Assembly: GCF_008370325.1 (NCBI RefSeq)
Contig: NZ_VNIP01000004.1
Coordinates: 248,001 to 312,000, forward strand
Direction: 5' to 3'
Source of the DNA: Martinezella tropici
GTDB taxonomy: Bacteria > Pseudomonadota > Alphaproteobacteria > Rhizobiales > Rhizobiaceae
Length of the DNA: 64,000 bases
Below, one piece after another: positions 1-8,807 of the stretch. Position numbers and translations under genes: made by a program. The number at the start of each line of letters is the position of its first letter. The stretch's first letter is position 1. The notes beneath the pieces were generated by a model. That model saw nothing but the letters and a program-made list of their open reading frames with translations, did no database searches and had not been told where the DNA came from.

Positions 1-1462
1 CCGTGGGGATCAGCGGAACCTCCGCGCCGCTGGCGTCGTAGAGCCTGCCGTTCAGAAAGTAATCGCCGTCATGGAGAATGGCGATGTCCTGAAAGCGGAT
101 CAGACGTTCTGTTCCCGCGACGAAAACCGACTGCTGGTCCGAGTTGCCGGCCTTTAGATGGTTGAACAGAAGGTTGAGGGTGATCGCCATCAATGCCGCA
201 GAACTGATGCCGGAGTGGAAAATGGTGATGATCCACGCAGGAAAATGTTCATAGAAGCCCGGAGCTGAGATCGGGATCATCCCGAACCCGATCGACGTCG
301 CCACGATGATGAGGTTCATATTGTTGTCGTAGTCGACCTTGGCGAGGGTCCGGATCCCGCTCGCCGTCACGGTTCCGAACAGAACGAGGCCCGCTCCTCC
401 AAGCACGGAACTTGGAACGGCCGCCACGATGCGGCCGACGACCGGTAGCAATCCGAAGGCGACGAGGAAAAGCCCGCCGGTCGCCACGACATAGCGGCTC
501 TTGACGCCGGTCACCGCGACAAGGCCGACATTCTGGGCAAAGGCGCTCTGCGTGAAGGAGCCGACGACGGGGGCAAGGAGGCTGGAAAGCATATCGGCGC
601 GCAGGCCGTTGCCGAGCCGGCGGGCATCGACCTTGGTGCCGACAATTTCGCCGACGGCAAGAATATCCGCGGAAGTCTCGACGAGCGTCACCATGATGAC
701 GATGAACATCGAGACGATCGCCGCCATATCGAAGACGGGATAACCGAAATGAAAGATCTGCGGCAGGGCGACGGATGGACCGGTCATGACCCGCGAGAAA
801 TCGGCAATGCCAACGGCATAAGCGATGCCCGTGCCGATGACGATCGCGAGCAGGATGGAGAGCCTCGATATGGAGGCGCTTCCCAGCTTGCTGAGCAGCA
901 AGACGATCACCAGCGTCACGGCCGCAAGCTGGATATTGGCCGGGCTGCCGAAATCCGGCGCATTCCTGTTGCCGCCCATGGCCCAGCCTGCCGCGACCGG
1001 CATAAGCGTGAGCCCAATGGTCGTAATGACGATGCCGGTGACAAGCGGTGGAAAGAAGCGCGTGATACGTGAAAATACCGGCGTGATGATAAGGCCGATG
1101 AATGAGGCGGCAATAACCGCGCCAAGGACGGACTGGATGCCGCCATGTCCGGTAATGGCAATCATCGTCGCGACGCCGGAAAAGGATACGCCCTGTACGA
1201 GGGGAAGGCGGCTTCCGAAGAATGGTATCCCGATCGTCTGCAAGATGGTCGCCAGGCCGCCGGCAAACAAGGAAGCCGTTACGAGCAGACCGATGTCGGT
1301 TGGCGAGAGGCTGGATGCCTGACCGAGTATCAGCGGAACGGCAACGATGCCGCCATACATTGTGAGAACATGCTGAAGGCCGTAGGCCAGGTTGGCGCCA
1401 AGGCCGAGTTTTTCGTCCTCGGGGGAAAGGGGTGCGGTATTTTCCTCTGCGGTTGCTGCCAA
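1..1462 (-). CDS. NCS2-family purine (uric acid/xanthine) permease, C-terminus cut by window edge
   Basis: Inner-membrane carrier of the nucleobase:cation symporter-2 family, probably importing urate or xanthine. The visible 487 codons show the family signature in the order Q-N-x-G-x4-T-G (AFAQNVGLVAVTG), the conserved QH pair of the first helix (YGLQH), and about a dozen hydrophobic segments. I place the start at a TTG at 1462: a GGAGG sits 8 bases upstream of it. An in-frame ATG at 1477 exists but overlaps that same GGAGG and has no Shine-Dalgarno of its own. The frame stays open to base 1, so the C-terminus lies outside. Urate/xanthine specificity is inferred from overall likeness to the UapA/PucJ branch; uracil is less likely. 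Confidence 0.85.
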   Translation of the reverse strand, partial: MAATAEENTAPLSPEDEKLGLGANLAYGLQHVLTMYGGIVAVPLILGQASSLSPTDIGLLVTASLFAGGLATILQTIGIPFFGSRLPLVQGVSFSGVATMIAITGHGGIQSVLGAVIAASFIGLIITPVFSRITRFFPPLVTGIVITTIGLTLMPVAAGWAMGGNRNAPDFGSPANIQLAAVTLVIVLLLSKLGSASISRLSILLAIVIGTGIAYAVGIADFSRVMTGPSVALPQIFHFGYPVFDMAAIVSMFIVIMVTLVETSADILAVGEIVGTKVDARRLGNGLRADMLSSLLAPVVGSFTQSAFAQNVGLVAVTGVKSRYVVATGGLFLVAFGLLPVVGRIVAAVPSSVLGGAGLVLFGTVTASGIRTLAKVDYDNNMNLIIVATSIGFGMIPISAPGFYEHFPAWIITIFHSGISSAALMAITLNLLFNHLKAGNSDQQSVFVAGTERLIRFQDIAILHDGDYFLNGRLYDASGAEVPLIPT

Positions 1463-1598
1463 GGTAATCTCCTCCATACCTTTGCGTTTCTCATTTCCTC
1501 CAAATGAGCAGCATAAGTTACGGCGACTGGCCCTGCATGACTTTATAGAAAAATGCGAAACAGCTTACCGATGGGCAGGGGGCCGGCATGGCCTGTAC

Positions 1599-1634
1599 CG
1601 GATGCCACCAGATGTTCAGGTCCGGTGGCATCCG
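1599..1634 (-). terminator. Hairpin downstream of the MFS gene
   Basis: Perfect 11-bp inverted repeat (CGGATGCCACC at 1599-1609 and its complement at 1624-1634) with a 14-base loop, 14 bases past the stop of the minus-strand MFS gene. No T tract follows on either strand, so it may be a 3' stabilising hairpin or a non-canonical terminator. Confidence 0.4.
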
Positions 1635-1647
1635 TCGTCAGAAGCCT

Positions 1648-3084
1648 CTATTGGGAATCGGGTAATTCTTCGGTTTCGACGTATCCATAGACCTCAGGCA
1701 AAATGAACTTGGCCGCGAGAAAACCGATCAGCGACAGGATCGCCACCGAGAAGGTCGCGCCGGCCTTGCCGAACTGCTCGCTGAGGATGGGGAACACGAA
1801 CGCACCGAAAAAAGACGCTCCCTTGACGAAGACATAGCCAAAACCCGAGGCCGTTGCCTTGAAACGACTTGGAGCGACCATGGACGATATCGTCATGCCG
1901 TTGGACGCGTCCCAATAATGGCCCCACATGAGAATGCAGGCGCCGACGACGATGATGATCTTCCAATCATACTGTATGCCAAGGCCACCTAGGATAAGGC
2001 CGAAGAATGCCAGTCCGAAACCCCACATGGCAACACCGCGATGGCCGATTCTGGGCAGCATGAGGGGCGCCACATAGCCGGAAATCGTCGCAAGGCAGAA
2101 GATCAGGGCGGTCACCATGTTCGTGCCGGTAATGTTGCCGTCGCTCGATACGCCGACGCCGCTCAGCACCAGGATGACCGGCAGGTAGAAGCCCCAGGCG
2201 GTAAATTCCGCTCCCTGGCATGCATTGGAAATCCACGAGAAGATCGTCGCCCGTTTCTTGATCGGATCCGCCCAGATAACCTTGAGGAAATCGCCGAGCC
2301 TGGGTTTGGGGAGCTGCACATCCTCGTTCGGAAGCATGTCGAGCGGATCGTCGAACAGCCGCTTGGAAACCTCCTTGGCTTTTCTGAAATGGCCGCGCTG
2401 CAACAGGGAAAGCGGTGTCTCCGGCAGGTCGAGGCGCCAGAACAGCAGGATCGCCGCCGGAACGGCGCCGAGTGCGAGAGCGATGCGCCATAGCAGCGAA
2501 TGGTCCATGCCGATGACATACATCACCGTGATGATGATAATGGCGAATACCTCGCCGAGCCCGAACATGAACTGCCAGCGGCTGCCCATCTGTTCGCGCT
2601 TGCCCTTGGACATCGATTCCATGATGTAGGCGTAGCCATTGGAGATATCGCTGCCGAGCGGAATGCCGATCAGGAAGCGGATGAGGATCAGCTCCCATAT
2701 GTCGCGTACGAAAGCCTGCGCGATCGCCAGGATGATGAAGAGGATCATCGTGCCGATGAAGACCTTCTTTCGTCCGAAATAGTCGGCAAAGATTCCCCCG
2801 AGCAGCGCACCGATCAAGGCGCCGCCCTGGACGGCGGCGGTGGCAAGACCGAGCTGCGCCGCCGTCGGATTGAAATCCGTCTTGATGAAGATCAGCACAA
2901 AGGCGATGGCATAGAGATCCCAGGCCTCGATGAGAATGGTTGCGATCATCATCCAGCCGCCATGCGTGCTGGATATCGTATTGGGCTTGTTTAACAGGAC
3001 TCTCGTCGCTTCATCCGACAATTTCCGTATGGTTGCCGGATCATGAGTATCAATGGTTGCCGAATCATGAGTATCAATTGCCAT
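1648..3084 (-). CDS. MFS transporter, sugar/organic acid porter type
   Basis: A 478-residue inner-membrane secondary carrier. It has about twelve hydrophobic helices and the MFS loop motif GIFADYFGRKK between helices 2 and 3. A long polar loop near residues 225-265 separates the two halves. It lies 42 bases downstream of the idonate dehydrogenase-like gene on the same strand, so it probably imports a hexonate, hexuronate or related sugar acid for this island. That substrate is inferred from context. The ATG at 3084 is preceded by a strong GGAGGAGGAG. The N-terminus holds an 8-residue tandem repeat (IDTHDSAT, IDTHDPAT) produced by a 24-bp DNA duplication. Confidence 0.85.
   Translation of the reverse strand: MAIDTHDSATIDTHDPATIRKLSDEATRVLLNKPNTISSTHGGWMMIATILIEAWDLYAIAFVLIFIKTDFNPTAAQLGLATAAVQGGALIGALLGGIFADYFGRKKVFIGTMILFIILAIAQAFVRDIWELILIRFLIGIPLGSDISNGYAYIMESMSKGKREQMGSRWQFMFGLGEVFAIIIITVMYVIGMDHSLLWRIALALGAVPAAILLFWRLDLPETPLSLLQRGHFRKAKEVSKRLFDDPLDMLPNEDVQLPKPRLGDFLKVIWADPIKKRATIFSWISNACQGAEFTAWGFYLPVILVLSGVGVSSDGNITGTNMVTALIFCLATISGYVAPLMLPRIGHRGVAMWGFGLAFFGLILGGLGIQYDWKIIIVVGACILMWGHYWDASNGMTISSMVAPSRFKATASGFGYVFVKGASFFGAFVFPILSEQFGKAGATFSVAILSLIGFLAAKFILPEVYGYVETEELPDSQ
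3031..3078. repeat. 24-bp tandem duplication inside the MFS gene
   Basis: Two copies of a 24-base unit (3031-3054 and 3055-3078) differ at one base. Because the unit is a multiple of three, it adds eight residues to the cytoplasmic N-terminus of the MFS protein without shifting frame. Confidence 0.9.
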
Positions 3085-3125
3085 TCACTCCTCCTCCACA
3101 TGGTCTATCATTGCGCCTTGATTGC

Positions 3126-4163
3126 TTATGTCGCGAAGCTGAGCTGCACCTTCATTTGAGTGGTCCGGTCGCGGACGATATCGAACGCCTCGCGGATATG
3201 TTCCATCGGTACCGTCGACGTGATGATCGGCCGCACATCTATGCGTCGTTCCGCTATCATCCGGGCGGCGAGGGCATACTCGCTATGGAAACGATGTGTG
3301 CCGACCAGCCGGATCTCCTTTCCGACCAGGGCATTGAACGGGATATGCGAGCCGTTGCTGACGCCGACCGCGACGATGGTGCCGCGCGGCTTTACGATAG
3401 GAAACAGATTGCCCAGCGCGATGCCCGATCCGGTGCATTCGAAACCGACATCGAAATATCCCTTGTCTTCGGAATAGCTGGCGAGGCGGTCGCCGTCGCC
3501 ACCATTGATGGTCAGGGCGGCTCCCATTTTCTCCGCCGCCTTCAACGGGGCTTCCGCCAGGTCGACGGCAACGACTTCGCGCGCGCCTGCCATGCGTGCA
3601 GCACCGATCAGAAGGGCGCCGATCGGACCCGCTCCCATGACCGCCACGCTCTTGCCAAGCAGGCTGCCGGCGTTGTTGATGGCATGAAGACCGACCGAGA
3701 GCGGCTCTGCGCAGGCCGCCTCGTCCAGGCCTGCCTCGCCGACGGGCTCGCATTGAAAATCGTCGACGACGATGAGATCGCGAAAACCGCCATCGCAGTG
3801 CGGCTTGCGCATCGCGCTTCCGAAGAACTGCATTTCCAGGCAATGCTGCTGCTGTCCAGCCTGACAAAAGCGGCAGTGGCCGCAGGGCCGGCTCGGGCAA
3901 AGCGCCACCCGATCCCCTGGCTTCACATTTTCAACGCTTGCGCCGACGGCCTCAACGGTGCCGGCGACCTCGTGACCAAGGATGATCGGTTCGGTAACGC
4001 GGATCGTGCCTATCCCGCCATCCCAGAAATAATGGATATCCGATCCGCAGATCCCTCCGGCTCCAACGCGCACCAGCACTTGTCTGTCGCCGACTGCGCC
4101 GATCTCTCGCTCCTCGATGCGTATGTCGCCTTGAGCGTGAAGCACGCAAGCTCTCGTCTTCAT
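3126..4163 (-). CDS. idnD: Zinc-dependent medium-chain dehydrogenase, L-idonate 5-dehydrogenase-like
   Basis: 345-residue cytoplasmic oxidoreductase of the zinc alcohol dehydrogenase family. Catalytic zinc ligands are C39, H64-E65 and probably E153; the structural zinc lobe has C94, C97, C100 and C108 (CGHCRFCQAG). The nucleotide-binding GAGPIG lies at 177-182. Its overall form is that of IdnD, which oxidises L-idonate to 5-keto-D-gluconate. L-gulonate or another hexitol-type dehydrogenase is possible. It is encoded between the GntR regulator and the MFS carrier, and the divergent uxuAB genes make a sugar acid substrate likely. Start ATG at 4163 follows an AGGGAGCTC ribosome site. Confidence 0.85.
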   Translation of the reverse strand: MKTRACVLHAQGDIRIEEREIGAVGDRQVLVRVGAGGICGSDIHYFWDGGIGTIRVTEPIILGHEVAGTVEAVGASVENVKPGDRVALCPSRPCGHCRFCQAGQQQHCLEMQFFGSAMRKPHCDGGFRDLIVVDDFQCEPVGEAGLDEAACAEPLSVGLHAINNAGSLLGKSVAVMGAGPIGALLIGAARMAGAREVVAVDLAEAPLKAAEKMGAALTINGGDGDRLASYSEDKGYFDVGFECTGSGIALGNLFPIVKPRGTIVAVGVSNGSHIPFNALVGKEIRLVGTHRFHSEYALAARMIAERRIDVRPIITSTVPMEHIREAFDIVRDRTTQMKVQLSFAT

Positions 4164-4262
4164 GAGCTCCCTCCTGTGTGTCTCGGACGGCCATCTCCGC
4201 TCAAGCAGGGCTGAGCAGCCAATCAGCCGCCGTTGTCTTGGCTGTGCCGATTTGCCAAACGG

Positions 4263-5000
4263 CTAGGTCGATGGCGTGAAAAAATCGGGATATTGCGCCT
4301 CGACCGACGGCAGATCCTCCAGGATGAGCTGCAGGTGCTGTCTCATCTCGCGCTCGGCCTCGTCCGGGGCGGAGCGTTCGATGCTGTCGACGATGGCGGT
4401 ATGCTGTCGCACGAGTTTTTGCTGCGGAAAGCTTCTCAATGTGAGATGGCGCACGCGGTCCATCTGCAGCTTCACGTCCTCGATGACCTTCCAGCCATAG
4501 GACCGGCCCGCCGCGTCGGCCAGGGTCCAATGAAACTGCTCGTCCAATTTCATGAAATCATCAGGCCTGTCGATCGGGATTACTGCCTGCTCTTCCAGCT
4601 GCTGGCGAAGATGCTTGATCAGGCGGGCATCGCTCTTGGCCGCAAGCTCGCGTACGATATGGGTTTCGATCGCTTCGCGCACGAAACGCGCATCGATCAC
4701 CTGAGCGATGCTGATCTTTCGGACAAAGGTACCGCGCTGAGGTCTGACTTCGAGCAGACCGTCCTCGGCAAGCTTGATAAAGGCCTCGCGCACCGGCTGG
4801 CGGCTCGTGGCAAATCGCCCTGCAATGTCCACTTCCGACATCGCCGTGCCCGGACTGAACTCACCTCGAACAATCAGCCGGCGGAGCGCTTTATATATTT
4901 GCGGTCCCACGGGGGCGGTCGGTTCCAGCGACCATGCGGTCGTCCGGGTCTCGTCCGTGCGTCGCGCTGTTGTTCGGGTCGAGTGGTTGATCGTCGCCAT
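4263..5000 (-). CDS. GntR-family regulator, FadR/FCD subfamily
   Basis: Transcription factor with an N-terminal winged helix (IYKALRRLIVRGEFSPG followed by SRQPVREAFIKLAEDGLL) and a C-terminal all-helical FCD ligand domain. The FCD domain holds the D/H pattern usual for metal-assisted binding of organic acids. Relatives (UxuR, ExuR, LgoR-type) sense hexuronates or aldonates. It begins a minus-strand set with the dehydrogenase and MFS carrier and faces uxuA-uxuB across about 100 bases. I use ATG 5000; upstream in-frame starts at ATG 5027 and TTG 5036 would overlap the likely operator at 5019-5034. No start has a clear Shine-Dalgarno, so the N-terminus is uncertain by about 12 residues. Confidence 0.85.
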   Translation of the reverse strand: MATINHSTRTTARRTDETRTTAWSLEPTAPVGPQIYKALRRLIVRGEFSPGTAMSEVDIAGRFATSRQPVREAFIKLAEDGLLEVRPQRGTFVRKISIAQVIDARFVREAIETHIVRELAAKSDARLIKHLRQQLEEQAVIPIDRPDDFMKLDEQFHWTLADAAGRSYGWKVIEDVKLQMDRVRHLTLRSFPQQKLVRQHTAIVDSIERSAPDEAEREMRQHLQLILEDLPSVEAQYPDFFTPST

Positions 5001-5018
5001 AGCGCATTCAATATAGTG

Positions 5019-5034
5019 GACTACCATACTAGTC
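5019..5034. promoter_or_regulatory. Candidate GntR operator in the divergent regulator/uxuA region
   Basis: Inverted repeat GACTA-N6-TAGTC between the GntR gene and uxuA, set in AT-rich DNA. Size and symmetry fit FadR-type operators. Assignment to this regulator is inference from position. Confidence 0.5.
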
Positions 5035-5100
5035 AATCACAATCCTACATGCTAATGCAGTCGCACATGCAAATCATGCCGTCTCGAAGGGAATAATATC

Positions 5101-6318
5101 GTGAAGCAGACTTGGCGATGGTTCGGGCCGCGGGATCAGGTTTCGATCGACGATATGCTGCAGGCTGGGGTGCAGGGTGTTGTCAGCGCGCTGCATCACG
5201 TCGCGACCGGAGCCGTGTGGTCCGCAGCCGAGATTACGAAGCGCAAGGCCGAAATAAGCCGGATGACGGATGGCGGCCCCTCCGGTCTCGCCTGGGACGT
5301 GGTCGAAAGCCTGCCCGTTTCGGAAGATATCAAGAAGCAGAAAGGCGAGTGGCGCGAGCATATCGCAAACTACAAGCTCAGCCTTGGCCATCTTCGCGAT
5401 GCCGGCATCGAAACGATTTGCTACAATTTCATGCCGGTGCTGGATTGGACGAGAACGCATCTGAGATGGCGCCTGCCCAACGGCGCGACCTGCATGCGGT
5501 TCGATCTGGTCGATTTTGCCGCCTTCGATCTGTTTATCCTCGCCCGGGCCGCAGCTGCACAGGAGCTGCCCGACTGGCTAGTGGAGCAGGCACGCGAGCG
5601 GCATGCGGGCATGAGCCAGGAGGAACGGCAGGCGCTGGCAAACAATATCGTCTGCGGCCTGCCAGGTGCTGCTGAAAACTTCACGCTGGCGGATGTGCGC
5701 GCCCATCTGGAGGATTATGATGATGTCTCGGCGGACCGGCTGCGGGCTCATCAGATAGATTTCCTTTCCGAAGTCGTTCCCGTGGCGGAAGAGCTTGGCA
5801 TGCGGCTATGCTGCCATCCGGATGATCCGCCGCTCGCGCTTCTCGGCCTGCCGCGCATCATGTCGACGGAGGCGGATTATGCGGCGCTGATGAAAGCCGT
5901 CGACAGCCCGGCAAACGGCATCACGCTGTGTACCGGATCACTGGGCGCCCGGCCGGACAATGACCTGCCCGGCATGATGGAACGGCTCGGCGATCGCGTG
6001 CATTTTCTGCATCTGCGCAACGTCAAGCGCGAATCCAGCGATGTCTACGGTTCCTTCTACGAAGCCGAGCATCTTGGGGGAGGTACCGACATGGTGGCGA
6101 TGATTGCCGCCATCGTGCGCGAAGAGCGTCGCCGTGCCGCCAGCGGGCGCGTCGATTGGCAAATCCCGATGCGGCCGGATCACGGACAGGATATTCTCGA
6201 TGACCTCAAGCGTGAAGGTCAGCCCGGCTATCCCGCCATCGGGCGGCTCAAAGGCCTTGCCGAACTGCGCGGCATCGAGACGGCATTGTCCCACCCCTCG
6301 GCAGGGCTGCGGGCATGA
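5101..6318 (+). CDS. uxuA: Mannonate dehydratase
   Basis: 405-residue TIM-barrel enzyme that dehydrates D-mannonate to 2-keto-3-deoxy-D-gluconate in the hexuronate pathway. Typical UxuA stretches are visible: MKQTWRWFGPRD at the N-terminus, CYNFMPVLDWTRT near residue 115, RLCCHPDDPP near 237, HLRNVKRE near 305 and RPDHGQDILDD near 360, which carry the metal-binding His, Cys and Asp residues. Length matches the family (about 390-400). It starts at GTG 5101 after AAGGGA. The last four bases overlap uxuB (ATGA), which implies translational coupling. Probable control is by the divergent GntR regulator. Confidence 0.93.
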   Translation: MKQTWRWFGPRDQVSIDDMLQAGVQGVVSALHHVATGAVWSAAEITKRKAEISRMTDGGPSGLAWDVVESLPVSEDIKKQKGEWREHIANYKLSLGHLRDAGIETICYNFMPVLDWTRTHLRWRLPNGATCMRFDLVDFAAFDLFILARAAAAQELPDWLVEQARERHAGMSQEERQALANNIVCGLPGAAENFTLADVRAHLEDYDDVSADRLRAHQIDFLSEVVPVAEELGMRLCCHPDDPPLALLGLPRIMSTEADYAALMKAVDSPANGITLCTGSLGARPDNDLPGMMERLGDRVHFLHLRNVKRESSDVYGSFYEAEHLGGGTDMVAMIAAIVREERRRAASGRVDWQIPMRPDHGQDILDDLKREGQPGYPAIGRLKGLAELRGIETALSHPSAGLRA

Positions 6319-7790
6319 CCGATCGGAAGCGCCTGTCTTCGCTCGCCGACATAGCCGGTTCTGCGTCAAGGCCCGGCTATGAGCCCGGCCGTCACGGTCG
6401 CGGCATCGTGCATCTGGGAGTGGGCGCATTCCATCGCGCTCATCAGGCCGATTACACGGATGCGGCCCTTGCCGCTCGCGGCGGTGATTGGCGTGTCGTG
6501 GGCGTGAGCCTTCGCGGCCATGATGTTGCCGACGCCCTTAATCCGCAAAACGGCCTCTACACGCTGATCGAACGCGATGCGGCCGGAGCACGTGCAAGGG
6601 TCATCGGCAGTGTAGAACGCGTCATCGCCGCGAGCCGCGAGCCTGCTGCACTGATGCAGGCGCTCGTCGACCCGGCGACGCGCATCGTGTCGATGACCGT
6701 GACCGAGAAGGCCTACGGCATCGACCGTGCCAGGATGACGGTCGCTCTCAACCATTCCGCCGTCGCGGCGGACCTGGCAAAACCTGCACAGCCGAGCGGC
6801 GTGCTCGGCGTGCTGACGGAGGCACTGAAGCGTCGGCGCGCGTCGGGCACCGCGCCTTTTACCGTGCTGTGCTGCGATAATCTGCCTGACAATGGGGCTT
6901 TCGTTCGGGCAGGGGTCATTGATTTTGCTCGCAGATCCGACCCTGCGCTTGCCGACTGGATTGCAGCCGATGTCGCCTTTCCGTCAAGCATGGTCGATCG
7001 CATTACGCCCGCGGCAACCCAGCGGACGCTCGACGATGCCCAGCAAATGACGGGCTGTGTGGATCATGCCGCGATCGAAACCGAACCTTTTCGGCAATGG
7101 GTGATCGAAGACCGCTTTCCAGGCGGGCGCCCGGCCTGGGAGACGGGCGGCGCATTGTTTGTCGATGACGTGCGTCCCTACGAGACGATGAAGCTGCGCA
7201 TGCTCAATGGATCGCATTCGATGCTGGCCTATGCCGGTTTTCTGACCGGCCGGCGCTATGTCCGCGATACGGTCGGCCCGGCCGGCTTCCGCCCCTTGGT
7301 CATGCGGCATCTGAGCACTGCGGCTTCCACGCTTCGGCCGCTGCCCGGCATAGAACTCGACGCCTATGCGGCGGATATTCTTGCCCGCTTCGCCAATCCC
7401 GCCATTGCCCACGAAACACGTCAGATTTCGATGGATGGCACCGAGAAGTTGCCGCAGCGCCTGCTGGCACCGGCCGTAGAGCTATTGGCCAAAAGCGCGG
7501 ACACAGAGCCCATTGCCTTCGCCGTTGCAGCCTGGATGCGCTATTGTCTCGGACGCCTGGACGACGGAACGGCTTATGCCCTCAACGACCCGCGCGAGAC
7601 CGATATCGCCAAGGCCATTTCGGGCGTCCGCTCGCCGTCCGATCTAGCCAGGGCCTTGCATGCCCTTCCGGGGCTATTTCCTGACCGTCTTCGCTCCGAC
7701 CCCAAATGGCTGGATGCCGTGTCGTCCCGCCTTGGTAGGATGATGACGGATGGGATGGAGGCAGCGGTCGCTTCCGAACTGGCGCATTAG
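6315..7790 (+). CDS. uxuB: Fructuronate reductase (D-mannonate oxidoreductase)
   Basis: 491-residue member of the polyol-specific long-chain dehydrogenase family. It interconverts D-fructuronate and D-mannonate with NAD(H), one step before UxuA. The N-terminal Rossmann region reads GIVHLGVGAFHRAHQA, and the catalytic signature is KLRMLNGSHSMLAY near residue 295 (Lys, Asn and His). Length fits UxuB (about 486). Mannitol or arabinitol 2-dehydrogenase is the nearest alternative, but the ATGA overlap with uxuA makes fructuronate reductase much more likely. No lyase or isomerase gene for the rest of the pathway lies in the window. Confidence 0.9.
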   Translation: MTDRKRLSSLADIAGSASRPGYEPGRHGRGIVHLGVGAFHRAHQADYTDAALAARGGDWRVVGVSLRGHDVADALNPQNGLYTLIERDAAGARARVIGSVERVIAASREPAALMQALVDPATRIVSMTVTEKAYGIDRARMTVALNHSAVAADLAKPAQPSGVLGVLTEALKRRRASGTAPFTVLCCDNLPDNGAFVRAGVIDFARRSDPALADWIAADVAFPSSMVDRITPAATQRTLDDAQQMTGCVDHAAIETEPFRQWVIEDRFPGGRPAWETGGALFVDDVRPYETMKLRMLNGSHSMLAYAGFLTGRRYVRDTVGPAGFRPLVMRHLSTAASTLRPLPGIELDAYAADILARFANPAIAHETRQISMDGTEKLPQRLLAPAVELLAKSADTEPIAFAVAAWMRYCLGRLDDGTAYALNDPRETDIAKAISGVRSPSDLARALHALPGLFPDRLRSDPKWLDAVSSRLGRMMTDGMEAAVASELAH

Positions 7791-7926
7791 CATACGGCTG
7801 ATGCCGTCTCTGATGACGAGCAAAGTCTTCAAAATATCCCCTGTGGACGAATCACATGCTTCCCTTGTCGAAGGGCTGATCGGCTCTAGTTTGCGAATCT
7901 CTAATGATTTGTAAGGGTTAGTGGTT

Positions 7927-8052
7927 GTGAGTTATGATTGGAGCGGCGTCCGAACACGGCGCATCAAGGCAATCAAGATGGCGATTTCGGTGGCAATTGC
8001 CGTGGTAATCCTGGGTGCGCCGGCAATGCTTTGGCTGAACGGTTCGTTTTGA
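7927..8052 (+). CDS. Small single-pass membrane protein, unknown function
   Basis: 41 codons from GTG 7927 (GTG 7921 is also in frame), with AAGGG about 9 bases upstream. The product has a short polar, basic N-terminus (RTRRIKAIK), then one hydrophobic helix (MAISVAIAVVILGAPAMLWL) and a five-residue tail. Charge distribution suggests N-in topology. It stands alone between uxuB and a hairpin shared with the convergent sortase gene. I do not recognise a family. Coding status is supported only by the start signal and the clean membrane segment. Confidence 0.45.
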   Translation: MSYDWSGVRTRRIKAIKMAISVAIAVVILGAPAMLWLNGSF

Positions 8053-8090
8053 ACGTTCCGGGACTTAAGACTTCAAACAGTATTCAATGA

Positions 8091-8128
8091 GGCGAAGGCC
8101 GGTTTCCCCGCCTTCGCCCTTGTTTTCT
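8091..8128. terminator. Terminator hairpin between the small ORF and the sortase gene
   Basis: Perfect 9-bp stem GGCGAAGGC (8091-8099) with its complement at 8110-8118 and a 10-base loop, followed on the plus strand by CTTGTTTTCTCT. Good rho-independent terminator for the plus strand, and placed to separate the convergent genes. Confidence 0.65.
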
Positions 8129-8186
8129 CTAAGGTGCTGCTGCGGCACGCTCTTCGGATAAGAGCCGAGCCACTTCACGCAAACCG

Positions 8187-8807
8187 TCACGGCGCGGCAC
8201 GCTCCTCCAGATCGGCATAGACCAGATAGCGTAGCGGACCGGATGTTACGGCATCGAAGGGAAAGCATGTCGCGAGAACGAGATGAACGCCAGGTGCATC
8301 GGGGTCGATCCCGGCCTCATCCCAGCGTGCGACGGCCATATGCGTCACGCGGAAGGTGAAAAGCCGGCCATCGCGGCGCGCGATCCTGATCTGGTCATTT
8401 TCCTTGATATTTCGCAGGAAGGTGAAGTGCGTATCCCGATGCGCCGCGTAAACCGCCGTACCGTTCTCGCCGGCCTCCGGCGTATTATCGAGATGACCGG
8501 GACCAAAGGCCAATGCCTGGCCGCTGGCGCCATTGAGGGCGATGGCGGAAACGCCGAGACGTGGAACCTCTATCCGCGCCACGGGCCAGGTGTCGGCCCA
8601 GCTCCAGGGCTTGACCGGCAAGCCGGACACTATGCTCTCGGCAAGGGCGCGCTCCAGCAGAGCCTGAGCCAGGGCTGCTTTCGCGTAGATCCATCCGCCC
8701 TGGGCAGCGAGGAAGAGGCCTGAGGCTATCAAAATGCCGGCGGCCAGGGACAGAAGGGAGCGCGCCGGTGCGCTCCCGATTGATTGGATCCGAGCGACGG
8801 CACTCAT
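8187..8807 (-). CDS. Class GN (Gram-negative) sortase
   Basis: 206-residue cysteine transpeptidase. One N-terminal membrane anchor (about residues 16-38) is followed by the sortase barrel. The catalytic triad is visible: H123 (YAAHRDTHF), C181 in the LATC motif and R193 (GPLRYLVYA). This matches the short proteobacterial sortases that come with a single dedicated VIT/vWA substrate. It is in an ATGA overlap with that substrate gene (8804-8807), so the two are translationally coupled. The enzyme should act on the outer face of the inner membrane, cleaving the LPxTx-type signal of its neighbour. What the nucleophile acceptor is in a Gram-negative envelope is not evident. Confidence 0.88.
   Translation of the reverse strand: MSAVARIQSIGSAPARSLLSLAAGILIASGLFLAAQGGWIYAKAALAQALLERALAESIVSGLPVKPWSWADTWPVARIEVPRLGVSAIALNGASGQALAFGPGHLDNTPEAGENGTAVYAAHRDTHFTFLRNIKENDQIRIARRDGRLFTFRVTHMAVARWDEAGIDPDAPGVHLVLATCFPFDAVTSGPLRYLVYADLEERAAP

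Noticed and set aside
4216..4244. CAGCCAA/TTGGCTG inverted repeat after the GntR gene
   Set aside because: 7 bp with a long loop and no T tract; too weak to call.
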